Positions 18,165-25,820 of a DNA stretch of 42,282 nucleotides are shown here, piece by piece. The translations under genes and the position numbers were made by a program. The stretch spans positions 1 to 42,282 of the forward strand of contig CAZBOW010000019.1 in the NCBI GenBank assembly GCA_964493635.1. Direction: 5' to 3'. Each line of letters opens with the position of its first letter. Position 1 is the stretch's first letter. The notes beneath the pieces were generated by a model. The model was given only the letters and a program-made list of their open reading frames with translations, was not told where the DNA came from and did no database searches. Origin of the DNA: OLB6 sp964493635 (GTDB lineage: Bacteria; Bacteroidota; Ignavibacteria; Kapaibacteriales; Kapaibacteriaceae).

Positions 18165-19435
18165 ACTGCACGACCCTCTGCATGGTGCTGTAACGTCCGT
18201 TGTGATTGTTGTTGCGATCCTCGAAAACCGTAGTAGGCGATGTACACGTAGCACACAACAGGAACGGCATAGGAGAGTACCAGCGTTCCTGTGGCATCAG
18301 CAATGGCTCCTTGCACGGCAGGGATGATCGCCCCGCCAAGGATCGCTGCGATCAGCCAACTGGAAGCCTTGTTGGTCATCACGCCAAGGTCCTTGATGGC
18401 TAGCGTGAAGATGGTGGCGAACATGATGGAATTAAACAATCCGCAGGCAACAAGAGCCCACGCCGCCGTCATGCCATCGCTGAGGATGGAGCTGGTGACC
18501 AACACCACGTTCACCGCGGCCATAGTGCCCAGCAGTGTTCCGGGGCGCATCACTGTAAGCAGCCACGATCCAACGAATCGGCCCACCATGGCGCCACCCC
18601 AGTAGTAGGCTACGTACTGCGAAGCATCCTGTTCGCCAAGTCCAATCCGTTCCTGGAAGTAGTTCACCATAAACGAGCCAATGGCAACCTCGGCCCCTAC
18701 ATAGGCGAAGATGCCCACCACACCTTTAAGCGTGTGCGGAACCTTGAGCGGGGCCCAAAACGACACGGCCCGTTCGTCGTCGCCTTCTACTTCCGCGATG
18801 GTTGGCAGGTGGAGCCGCCACATCACCAAGGCCAGCACTGCCAGCATTGCCATGAGAATGAGGTACGGCATCTGCACAGCCTGCGACTGTGCCGTTTTAT
18901 ATGCTGCTAGCGCTTCGGGGGCGAGCGATGCAAGTTCACTGGCCGACAGAATCGTACCAAGGATGAACACCCCACCCAGTATCGGTGCAATCGTTGTACC
19001 AACAGAGTTAAAGGCCTGCGAGAGCACCAAGCGCGCCGATGCCCGCTCAGGTGGGCCCAGTACCGCCACATATGGGTTCATGGCCGTCTGCAGCAGAGCA
19101 AAGCCAGCAGCAAGGGTGAACAGTCCCACCAAGAATAACGGGTACGACTGAGCGTTCGAGGCCGGGTAGAACAGCGCTGCTCCAGCAGCAGAAATGCCAA
19201 GCCCAACAACGATCGATCGCTGATATCCGAGTCGGGATATTAGCCACGACGACGGGAAGGCGATCACGAAGTACGCCGTGAAAAAGCTGAACTGGATCAG
19301 AGCCGCCTGAAGGTAGGTCAGGTCGAAGAGGCTCTTCATGTGGGGAACAAGGATGTCGTTCATGCAGGTGATGAACCCGATCATGAAAAACAACATCCCC
19401 ATTGCTGCAAACGGTCCCGACGTACGCTGCGCCAT
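18161..19435 (-). CDS. FucP/GluP-type sugar MFS permease
   Basis: 424 residues with twelve predicted membrane segments. The opening (FFMIGFITCMNDILVPHMK) and the middle segments (TAMNPYVAVLGPPERASARL, LSQAFNSVGTTIAPILGG) are typical of the fucose/galactose/glucose:H+ symporter family. It is the first gene of the glucan operon and overlaps SusC by 4 bp. Uptake of glucose released in the periplasm by the GH31 enzyme, before phosphorylation by the ROK kinase, is the natural reading. No Shine-Dalgarno sequence is evident before the ATG at 19435 (upstream CTACCTCCCAACC), and the internal ATG at residue 12 has none either. Specificity for glucose over fucose or galactose is inferred from context only. 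Confidence 0.9.
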   Translation of the reverse strand: MAQRTSGPFAAMGMLFFMIGFITCMNDILVPHMKSLFDLTYLQAALIQFSFFTAYFVIAFPSSWLISRLGYQRSIVVGLGISAAGAALFYPASNAQSYPLFLVGLFTLAAGFALLQTAMNPYVAVLGPPERASARLVLSQAFNSVGTTIAPILGGVFILGTILSASELASLAPEALAAYKTAQSQAVQMPYLILMAMLAVLALVMWRLHLPTIAEVEGDDERAVSFWAPLKVPHTLKGVVGIFAYVGAEVAIGSFMVNYFQERIGLGEQDASQYVAYYWGGAMVGRFVGSWLLTVMRPGTLLGTMAAVNVVLVTSSILSDGMTAAWALVACGLFNSIMFATIFTLAIKDLGVMTNKASSWLIAAILGGAIIPAVQGAIADATGTLVLSYAVPVVCYVYIAYYGFRGSQQQSQRTLQHHAEGRAV

Positions 19436-19470
19436 GGTTGGGAGGTAGTGTTACGAGTTGACAATAGTGG

Positions 19471-19488
19471 GCACGGGGCCCGTTGTGC
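19471..19488. promoter_or_regulatory. imperfect palindrome upstream of the glucan operon
   Basis: GCACGGGGCCCGTTGTGC lies 36 bases upstream of the operon's first codon. The outer four bases pair (GCAC/GTGC) and the centre GGCC is symmetric, but three inner positions do not match. Its size and place would suit an operator for a repressor or activator of sugar use. No TAnnTTTG box was found in 19436-19515, so the operon promoter itself is unassigned. Weak evidence. Confidence 0.25.
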
Positions 19489-19515
19489 AGAACTCGATAT
19501 TACTACTAGGAAACA

Positions 19516-19544
19516 AAAAAGCCCACAAAAAATGTGGGCTTTTT
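19516..19544 (-). terminator. rho-independent terminator after rpsD
   Basis: A perfect 7-bp GC-rich stem (GCCCACA/TGTGGGC) with a 5-base loop, extended by A/T pairs, lies 64 bases after the rpsD stop. On the minus strand the stem is followed by TTTTTT, a classic intrinsic terminator. The plus strand also ends in T5, so it could work in both directions. It separates rpsD from the glucan operon, which must therefore have its own promoter within 19436-19515. Confidence 0.88.
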
Positions 19545-19557
19545 ATCAACAATGTTA

Positions 19558-19584
19558 GTGTCTCGAGTGTCTCGAGAGTCTCGG
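19558..19584. repeat. short tandem repeat, about three 9-bp units
   Basis: GTGTCTCGA occurs twice in tandem, followed by a degenerate third unit GAGTCTCGG. It sits between the rpsD stop and its terminator. No function is apparent, and it may be simple slippage. Confidence 0.7.
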
Positions 19585-19607
19585 TGCGGTTCCGCAGGTA
19601 GACGGAA

Positions 19608-20210
19608 CTACCGCGAGTAGTACTCAATCACGAGCGGTACTTCGCAGACCACCGGTACTTCTTCGCGTGGAGGCAGGTACAGGTACTTGGCCGTGAAATC
19701 GGCCTTGCTCACGTCCAGATAGGGCGGCGGAGCCGACGAACGGATAGCCTCTTGGAAGCCTTCGAGCTTGCGGCTTGATTCCTTCACCGTGATCACATCG
19801 TTGGCCTGTACAGCGTAGGCTGGCATGTCCACTTTTTTGCCGTTGACCAGGATGTGGCCGTGGCGCACATACTGACGGGCGGCATAGATCGATCGAGCAA
19901 AGCCAGCGCGCAGTACCAGAGCATCCAAGCGCGACTCGAGCAGCTGCACGAGTACGTCCACCTTGTTGCCCTTCACCCGTGATGCCTTGGCCATGGTGTT
20001 GGTCATCTGGCGCTCGTGGATGTTGTACTGCAGGCGGAGGCGCTGCTTCTCCAGCAATTGCTTGGAGTAGTCCGATTGCTTCGGACGACGACGCGAATTT
20101 CCGTGTTGTCCGGGTGTTCCCGGCTTCCGATCCAGCACCTTGCGTGCCTTCGGCGTAATAGCAAAACCAACCTTGCGGCTGAGTTTTACCTTGGGGCCAT
20201 TGTACTTCAT
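19608..20210 (-). CDS. rpsD: 30S ribosomal protein uS4
   Basis: 200 residues, the normal length for uS4. The ATG at 20210 is chosen over the longer frame because MKYNGPKVKLSRKVG is the usual start and AAGGGAAG precedes it. The body has the RKPGTPGQHG segment, and an S4 RNA-binding domain runs from about LESRLDALVLRAGFARS through VNGKKVDMPAYAVQ. The C-terminus (LVIEYYSR) is conserved. The N-terminal zinc-binding cysteines of some uS4 proteins are absent. It organises the 16S rRNA 5' domain in 30S assembly. Here it stands alone, away from the rpsM-rpsK-rpoA cluster, with its own candidate promoter and terminator. Confidence 0.97.
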   Translation of the reverse strand: MKYNGPKVKLSRKVGFAITPKARKVLDRKPGTPGQHGNSRRRPKQSDYSKQLLEKQRLRLQYNIHERQMTNTMAKASRVKGNKVDVLVQLLESRLDALVLRAGFARSIYAARQYVRHGHILVNGKKVDMPAYAVQANDVITVKESSRKLEGFQEAIRSSAPPPYLDVSKADFTAKYLYLPPREEVPVVCEVPLVIEYYSR

Positions 20211-20288
20211 AGGTCTTCCCTTGAGGTCCCTAGCTCCTGGGAGAACGTGCTCGCCAGGGCAAATGAATTGTAAAGAAAAATCGAGCCA

Positions 20289-20296
20289 CAAAGATA
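20289..20296 (-). promoter_or_regulatory. candidate -7 box (TATCTTTG) for rpsD
   Basis: TATCTTTG on the minus strand matches TAnnTTTG and lies 78 bases upstream of the rpsD start. A CTTG at 20317-20320 is 20 bases further upstream, close to the expected -33 spacing. It implies a leader of roughly 65-70 nt, long enough for S4 autoregulation, although I see no specific structure that would prove it. Confidence 0.55.
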
Positions 20297-20298
20297 AC

Positions 20299-20331
20299 GT
20301 GTAGGGGGCTTATGGGCAAGGCCCCCTACAC
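20299..20331. promoter_or_regulatory. perfect 11-bp inverted repeat between fibre operon and rpsD
   Basis: GTGTAGGGGGC and its exact complement GCCCCCTACAC flank an 11-base loop. The element lies 79 bases after the stop of the last fibre gene and overlaps the spacer and -33 region of the rpsD promoter. There is no T-run after it on either strand, so it is not a standard intrinsic terminator. It may end the long upstream transcript by another route, or act as an operator for rpsD. Confidence 0.6.
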
Positions 20332-20409
20332 TGGCGCCACAACCCCCGGGGATACGGCATGGAGTACGTGTTTCCGGGAGGCAGCGTTTACAATCATTAC
20401 TTCTTCTCG

Positions 20410-22872
20410 TTACTTCTTTTCCTGCAGCAGCGATTCCAGCGCCTGCTCCATTCTCTCCATCCGGCTGCGCAGATCGTTGATGGTCTGCTGCTGCGATTCA
20501 ATCACGGCCTGCTGCTCTTGGATGGCCTTGGTCAGGATGGGCGTGAGTTTACTATAGTCTACCATTTGATAGATCGGTTTACCGTTTTCATCGACTTCAT
20601 CCTTAGTACCCACAGTGAGATACGGCACAACTTCTTGGAGCTCGTGGGCCATGAATCCATGCATCCGCATCCCTGACTCCTTCCATTGGTAGTCATAGAC
20701 GTGCATCTTGTTGACGAGTGACATTGCCGAGAATGATTGGAGATCGGTCTTCAGGCGATAATCAGAATAGTTGTTGTAATAGGTGACACCATTGTAAACA
20801 AGGATGTTCCCTCGTTCTGTCCCGGCATCGGTATACCACCGCAGGAAATAGTGATACTGGTTGTTTACCACGTTGGATACAGCAAAAGGTGCGTTCAAGA
20901 TGATCATGCCCTGGGGGTTGATGTTACCTGTGGTAATCCTCGTCGTTACGGCACTATAATCCAAGACTTCCAGACGCGCCGTCGGATTGGCTAACCCAAT
21001 GCCAACATGTCCATCATCCTCTTCGATCGAGATCCCATAGGCTTCACCACCGCCAGTAGGGAACATTCGAAGGCGCGCTTCGTTGTCGCCTTCGTATTGG
21101 TCAATTGCCCACCATAGCCCTGTGTTGGAGGCCTTTTGCAGAATTACTTCGCCCCCTTCCACGGACGATGACGGCTGCAGCGTTACATGGCTTTTAAACG
21201 TTCCGTGGCCACTTACGAGGAAGTTTCCAGCACCATCCAGACTCAGTCGTGTGGTGATTACGTCTGGCACGTTGCCGGAAGACGCTATGCTGCGAATCGA
21301 GAACCGTGCGTCATCAGCGTTGTCGTGAAAATCCCATACCAGATGATAGTTGTCGGCTGTACCAATCTGGCGCAGGTACGACCAGTCAGTTGCTGCACCA
21401 GCTGCTCCGAAAGCGATATAGGTGTTCGTCAAGTTTCCAGCATCGATATCTCCCCCGTAGGTAGAGGTGCCTGCCTCCAACGTGAGTGCACCATTCACCG
21501 TGAGGTTGTTGCTGTTAAAATCTCCATAGATCAACGGCGCTGATGTTGCCGTGTTGTCGATATAGAGTTTGTTGGATCCGGTTTCGGTCCAGCCTGCGTA
21601 GTTGCCAATGAATACATTGCTTGAACCCGTCTGCAGTAAATTGCCTGCATACGATCCGATGGCCACGTTGTTCTGACCAGTGGTGATGCTGGCCAATGCA
21701 CTGGTTCCTATTGCAACGTTTTCGTCACCCGTCGTGATATCCTCAATGGTTCCAATACCAACTGCAACGTTAGCGTCGGCATTAATGATTGACGGCACAT
21801 TCTGATGGCCAAGAAGTACGCTAAAGGCAAAACCCGCCCCGCCAGCCTTCGCATCATTGAGTTCATCAAGACTCTTTGCACCGCCGGCACCCCATTCGAG
21901 TGTAGTTGGCGTGGCACCTGCAATCAATGCCTGCCCTGTTGTTGGTGCTGTAGCCGGAAGCGTGTACGTGATGTCGGACGCCTGGGCCTGCGCAACAAAG
22001 GCCGTGTAGTTCGTGCCAGATGCTGGTGGCTCACCTAAGCGCAGCGTGCTGTTGATGGTAACGTAGTTCGATGAGAAGTCACCGTAGATCAGAGGCGTAG
22101 TAGTGTTCGAGTTGTCGATGTACAGCTTGTTCGACCCCGTCTCGTTCTGACCAGCGGCATAGCCAATGAACACGTTGCCCGAGGCATTCAGGGTGTTCGA
22201 TCCAGCATCGGCACCCACGACGGTGTTTTGCGAACCGGATGTTAGCGAGAACAGCGCGCCGTTGCCAAGAACAGCGTTTTTTTGACCTGTCGTCATAGAG
22301 TACAGTGCGTAGGCACCAACAGCGGTGTGTTCCGACGCCGTTTGGTTCAGCCGCATCGCATACTCACCGATGGCAGTGTTCATCATGGCGGTTGTGGTGT
22401 TCTCTCCAGCGCGATGACCAAACGCCGAATTCTCTGCACCACTCGTGATGCTTGCCATTGCTCGAAGTCCCATGGCTGTGTTGGCATTGGCCGACGTTGC
22501 ATTCCGCATCGACTCGAAACCCATGGCTGTGTTGTTGGCCGCCGACGTCATACTCTGCAACGTGCCGTATCCTACGCCCGTATTGCTCGTGGCATTGTTC
22601 AACAAACCAGTGGTCTGATGACCCAGCAGTAAGCTGTTCGAAAAGTTCGCTCCACCAGATTTGGCGTCCATCAGATCATCTAAACCTGCCGAACCGCTTA
22701 CCATCAATGTGCCCGACGCATCAGGCAACGTGGTGGTGCGGTTTGCTGTCAACGTACCGGTTTCGATCACCAGGCGATCACCAGAGGCATCCTGCAACTG
22801 CAGAGTGGTTTTTTGAGCGAGGGCTGTGCTTCCAACCAGGAAAATGGCTGTGAAGAGTAGAGTATGTTTCAT
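20410..22872 (-). CDS. exported fibre protein with YadA-like head repeats and S74 self-cleaving chaperone domain
   Basis: 820 residues. A signal peptide ends LAQ with mature Gln. The shared N-terminal module (LQLQDASGDRLVI, LPDASGTLMVSG) follows, then a DAKSGGANF motif near residue 69. YadA/Hia-like head repeats of about 15 residues (NTAMGxxAMxxxTSG) lie at roughly 80-225. A second DAKAGG copy near 341 is followed by further repeats. A YLRQIG...WDFHDN module lies near 500. The C-terminal ~118 residues are an S74 intramolecular chaperone: SDYRLK carries the Ser703-Lys708 dyad, followed by FMAHELQEVVPYL and a coiled-coil tail. S74 domains trimerise phage tail fibres and then cut themselves off. 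A homotrimeric extracellular fibre is inferred. It is the last gene of the cluster. Confidence 0.87.
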   Translation of the reverse strand: MKHTLLFTAIFLVGSTALAQKTTLQLQDASGDRLVIETGTLTANRTTTLPDASGTLMVSGSAGLDDLMDAKSGGANFSNSLLLGHQTTGLLNNATSNTGVGYGTLQSMTSAANNTAMGFESMRNATSANANTAMGLRAMASITSGAENSAFGHRAGENTTTAMMNTAIGEYAMRLNQTASEHTAVGAYALYSMTTGQKNAVLGNGALFSLTSGSQNTVVGADAGSNTLNASGNVFIGYAAGQNETGSNKLYIDNSNTTTPLIYGDFSSNYVTINSTLRLGEPPASGTNYTAFVAQAQASDITYTLPATAPTTGQALIAGATPTTLEWGAGGAKSLDELNDAKAGGAGFAFSVLLGHQNVPSIINADANVAVGIGTIEDITTGDENVAIGTSALASITTGQNNVAIGSYAGNLLQTGSSNVFIGNYAGWTETGSNKLYIDNTATSAPLIYGDFNSNNLTVNGALTLEAGTSTYGGDIDAGNLTNTYIAFGAAGAATDWSYLRQIGTADNYHLVWDFHDNADDARFSIRSIASSGNVPDVITTRLSLDGAGNFLVSGHGTFKSHVTLQPSSSVEGGEVILQKASNTGLWWAIDQYEGDNEARLRMFPTGGGEAYGISIEEDDGHVGIGLANPTARLEVLDYSAVTTRITTGNINPQGMIILNAPFAVSNVVNNQYHYFLRWYTDAGTERGNILVYNGVTYYNNYSDYRLKTDLQSFSAMSLVNKMHVYDYQWKESGMRMHGFMAHELQEVVPYLTVGTKDEVDENGKPIYQMVDYSKLTPILTKAIQEQQAVIESQQQTINDLRSRMERMEQALESLLQEKK
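21121..21216 (-). repeat. 96-bp near-identical segment, copy 1
   Basis: This stretch encodes part of HGTFKSHVTLQPSSSVEGG and the residues after it. It matches 23904-23999 in the neighbouring fibre gene at 95 of 96 positions, with a single T/C difference. The surrounding sequence is much less similar, which suggests recent gene conversion or exchange. Confidence 0.9.
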
Positions 22873-22880
22873 ACTGTCCG

Positions 22881-25787
22881 TTACTTACGTTCGAGTAGTT
22901 CTTTCACGAGCGCTTCCAACTTTTGGATGCGCTGCTCCTGCGATTCAATCACCGCCTGCTGCTCTTGGATGGCCTTGGTCAGGATCGGCGTGATCTTGCT
23001 ATAGTCGAGCATTTGATAGATCGGTTTGCCGTTTTCATCAACGGCATCCTTTGTTCCATGCACGAGGTACGGAACCACGGCCTGCAGTTCATGTGCCATG
23101 AAGCCATACTGCCGGTGGCCAGACTCTATCCACTGATAGTCGTACACCGGGATGTCGCGTACAAGGGCAGTGCCGGAAAACTCGCGTAGATCAGTTTTCA
23201 AGCGATAGTCGGATGGACTGTTGTAGGCAACGTTACCAGTACCATTGGACACGATCGTTCCACGTACGTTTCCATTTTGAACAAACACCACCCATTCCTG
23301 ATCCACTCCGGAGGGAGTTGCATTATCCTGTTCCAATGTTAGCAACCCGCGATCTGTTGATGCGCTGAGATCTGCCGTTGTGGTCGTGATCCTCACAGCC
23401 GTTTGTGCACCTGTTCGCACGTGGAATGGGTCGGTAGGATTCTCCGTGAACACGCCTACCCGATCATTCACTCTGTCGAACGTCATCACAGCTGTGCCCG
23501 CCGCGGGAAAGTCCCAGAGCTCATACAGCTTCAGCTTATCGTTATCGGAGTTATCAATCCCCATCGACCAGCCCCCTACCGATGTGATGTCCCAACTGAT
23601 GTAGGGATCGCCACCACCTGCACCAGCTGATGCTAGTGCTAGAACAGCATGAGCTGTGCCACTCGTGTTGTTTGTGTTTCGGATGGAGATTCCGGCAGCG
23701 TTGTTACTGATCGGATCATCGCCAACGCCAAACGCACCACCACTCACCAGCTGTAGGCGGGTAGTAGGATTTGCCGTTCCAATGCCGACATGTCCATCAT
23801 TCTCCTCGATCACCATGCCGAACGTTTCGCCACCGCTGGTGGGTAAGAAGCGCAGACGGGCTTCGTTATCGCCTTCGTACTGGTCGATAGCCCACCACAC
23901 TGCTGTGTTGGAGGCCTTTTGCAGAATTACTTCGCCCCCTTCCACGGACGATGACGGCTGCAGCGTTACATGGCTCTTAAACGTTCCGTGGCCACTTACT
24001 ACGAAGTTTCCGGAACCATCCAGGCTCAATCGCGTGGTGATCACATCCGGCACCTGACCAGATGACTCCACACTGCGAATCGAAAACCGTGTGTCATTTG
24101 CATTATCGTGGAAGTCCCAAGCAACGTGGTAGTTGTCGGCCGATCCGATCTGACGCAAGTACGACCAGTCACTGCCTGCACCAGCTGTGCCAAAGGCAAG
24201 GTAGGTGTTGGTCAGGTTTGCGGCATCCACATTTGATGTGTTATAGTCGGAGGTAGCAGCTTGAAGCGTCAGTGCTCCGTTTACCATCAAATTGTTACTG
24301 GAGAAGTCGCCATAAATCAGGGGGCTTGCGGTACCAGAGTTGTCGATGTAGAGCTTATCAGAGCCGGTTTCGCTGAAGCCTGCTCGGTACCCGATGAAGA
24401 TGTTTCCGGAACCAGTGGAGGTAGTCCAACCGGACTCCGTACCAAGAGCTACGTTGTTGCTGCCCGTTGTCATACCACGAAGTGCAAGGCTACCAATCGC
24501 GGTGTTAAAACTTCCGGTTCCGCCATTATACATCGCTGAGTATCCGATTGCCGTATTCTGATTCCCCGTAGTAGAGTTACGGAAGATCGCCCCACCAACT
24601 GCCGTATTCTCAGCCGCTGTGCCATCCAGTTCGAATCCCGCCTGCGTACCAACAACGGTGTTGTAGTTGCCGCTGGTGGTTCCATCATCCATGGCATGCA
24701 TGCCAATGGCAACGTTGGCAGAACCTGTGGTCACCGTTCTCATCGCAAGACCGCCAATAGCAGTATTGTGCTGTCCTGTTGTGATTGCTTGCAGTGCGGT
24801 GTAGCCTAGGGCGGTGTTATACGTGCCGGTTGTGATGTTTTGAATCGTACCTATGCCAACGGCCGTGTTCTGGTCGGCGCCGTTGATGCCTCCCACGTTC
24901 TGATGGCCAAGAACGATACTGTTGCTAAAGTTGGCTCCACCGGACTTTGCATCGGAAAGGTCATCGATTCCGATACTGCCACTAATTGCGACCGTTCCGC
25001 TCACGTCTGGGAGGGTATAGGTACGGTTGCCGGTAAGAGCCGTTACCGTCATAGTTCCCGTGTTCGATGTGCCTGTGGTAGCATCGTTCATCACGATGCG
25101 TGTTGCCGAGCCTTGAGCCCCATACCCTAAGGTGAGGACATTATCGCTAAGGTTCAACGCCGAGGCCGTGTCGCCAGTTGTTGGCTGCACACTGCGAATG
25201 GAAAATTGGTTTCCCGTGAGGTTGTCGTAGATGTCTATCGTTAGGTGGTAAGCGTCCGTACCACCGATCTGGCGCAGGTAGGCTACATCCGTACTGGCAC
25301 CGGCTGCACGAAGGTAGAGATAGGTATTTGCAGCACCAGCAAGCGTACCTCCTCCAACATCAAGTCCGCCCAACGTCTGGAGGTTGTTGAACGTAACATT
25401 GGATGAGGTTGCGATACTCTGGGGTAGCGACAACGTAATGGTACCTGCTCCTGGTGTGACAGTGATCTGGTTCGCGGTTCCAGTCAGACTTCCCACTTGG
25501 GGGGCATTGCCGGTGGAGCCGATCAGCAACTGACCATTGGTAAGTGCGACGGTTTCGATCTCACCAAGACTGTTTGTTCGTACAGCACGGTTTGTACCCA
25601 TCGCCGAGCTGGTGACCAGAATTGTTCCGGTGTAATCCGGAATGGTGAGTGTGCGATTTCCAGAAAGTGCCGGAGCTTCAATAATCGCGCGGTCGCCACC
25701 AGCATCCTGCACTTGCAGGACCGTCTTTTGCGCAAATGCTGATGTGCCGAGTACCAGCAGTGCTGCGAGCAGGATAACGTGTTTCAT
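22881..25787 (-). CDS. exported fibre protein with YadA-like head repeats and S74 domain (second copy)
   Basis: 968 residues, clearly homologous to the downstream neighbour. The signal peptide ends FAQ. The N-terminal module reads LQVQDAGGDRAIIEAP then LSGNRTLTIPDYTGT. A YLRQIG module lies near 172, a DAKSGGANF motif near 279, head repeats at about 295-460 (NTAIGxxAMxxGGTGxF style), and a second YLRQIG...WDFHDN module near 544. A GIGTANPTTRLQ segment typical of tail fibres follows. The S74 domain starts at Ser859 (SDYRLK, with Lys864), then HELQAVVPYL and a coiled-coil end. The extra ~150 residues compared with its neighbour are mostly added modules. It starts 33 bases after the upstream stop, with no clear ribosome site. 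Confidence 0.87.
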   Translation of the reverse strand: MKHVILLAALLVLGTSAFAQKTVLQVQDAGGDRAIIEAPALSGNRTLTIPDYTGTILVTSSAMGTNRAVRTNSLGEIETVALTNGQLLIGSTGNAPQVGSLTGTANQITVTPGAGTITLSLPQSIATSSNVTFNNLQTLGGLDVGGGTLAGAANTYLYLRAAGASTDVAYLRQIGGTDAYHLTIDIYDNLTGNQFSIRSVQPTTGDTASALNLSDNVLTLGYGAQGSATRIVMNDATTGTSNTGTMTVTALTGNRTYTLPDVSGTVAISGSIGIDDLSDAKSGGANFSNSIVLGHQNVGGINGADQNTAVGIGTIQNITTGTYNTALGYTALQAITTGQHNTAIGGLAMRTVTTGSANVAIGMHAMDDGTTSGNYNTVVGTQAGFELDGTAAENTAVGGAIFRNSTTGNQNTAIGYSAMYNGGTGSFNTAIGSLALRGMTTGSNNVALGTESGWTTSTGSGNIFIGYRAGFSETGSDKLYIDNSGTASPLIYGDFSSNNLMVNGALTLQAATSDYNTSNVDAANLTNTYLAFGTAGAGSDWSYLRQIGSADNYHVAWDFHDNANDTRFSIRSVESSGQVPDVITTRLSLDGSGNFVVSGHGTFKSHVTLQPSSSVEGGEVILQKASNTAVWWAIDQYEGDNEARLRFLPTSGGETFGMVIEENDGHVGIGTANPTTRLQLVSGGAFGVGDDPISNNAAGISIRNTNNTSGTAHAVLALASAGAGGGDPYISWDITSVGGWSMGIDNSDNDKLKLYELWDFPAAGTAVMTFDRVNDRVGVFTENPTDPFHVRTGAQTAVRITTTTADLSASTDRGLLTLEQDNATPSGVDQEWVVFVQNGNVRGTIVSNGTGNVAYNSPSDYRLKTDLREFSGTALVRDIPVYDYQWIESGHRQYGFMAHELQAVVPYLVHGTKDAVDENGKPIYQMLDYSKITPILTKAIQEQQAVIESQEQRIQKLEALVKELLERK
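23904..23999 (-). repeat. 96-bp near-identical segment, copy 2
   Basis: Partner of the 21121-21216 segment in the adjacent S74 fibre gene. It differs at one position, and the encoded amino acids are identical. Confidence 0.9.
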
Positions 25788-25820
25788 AGGGTAATGGGTT
25801 GATAAAGTGAACGCACGGAA

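Noticed and set aside
20410..25787. Classical type V trimeric autotransporters
   Set aside because: YadA-like head repeats are present, but the C-terminal membrane anchor barrel is absent and is replaced by S74 domains.
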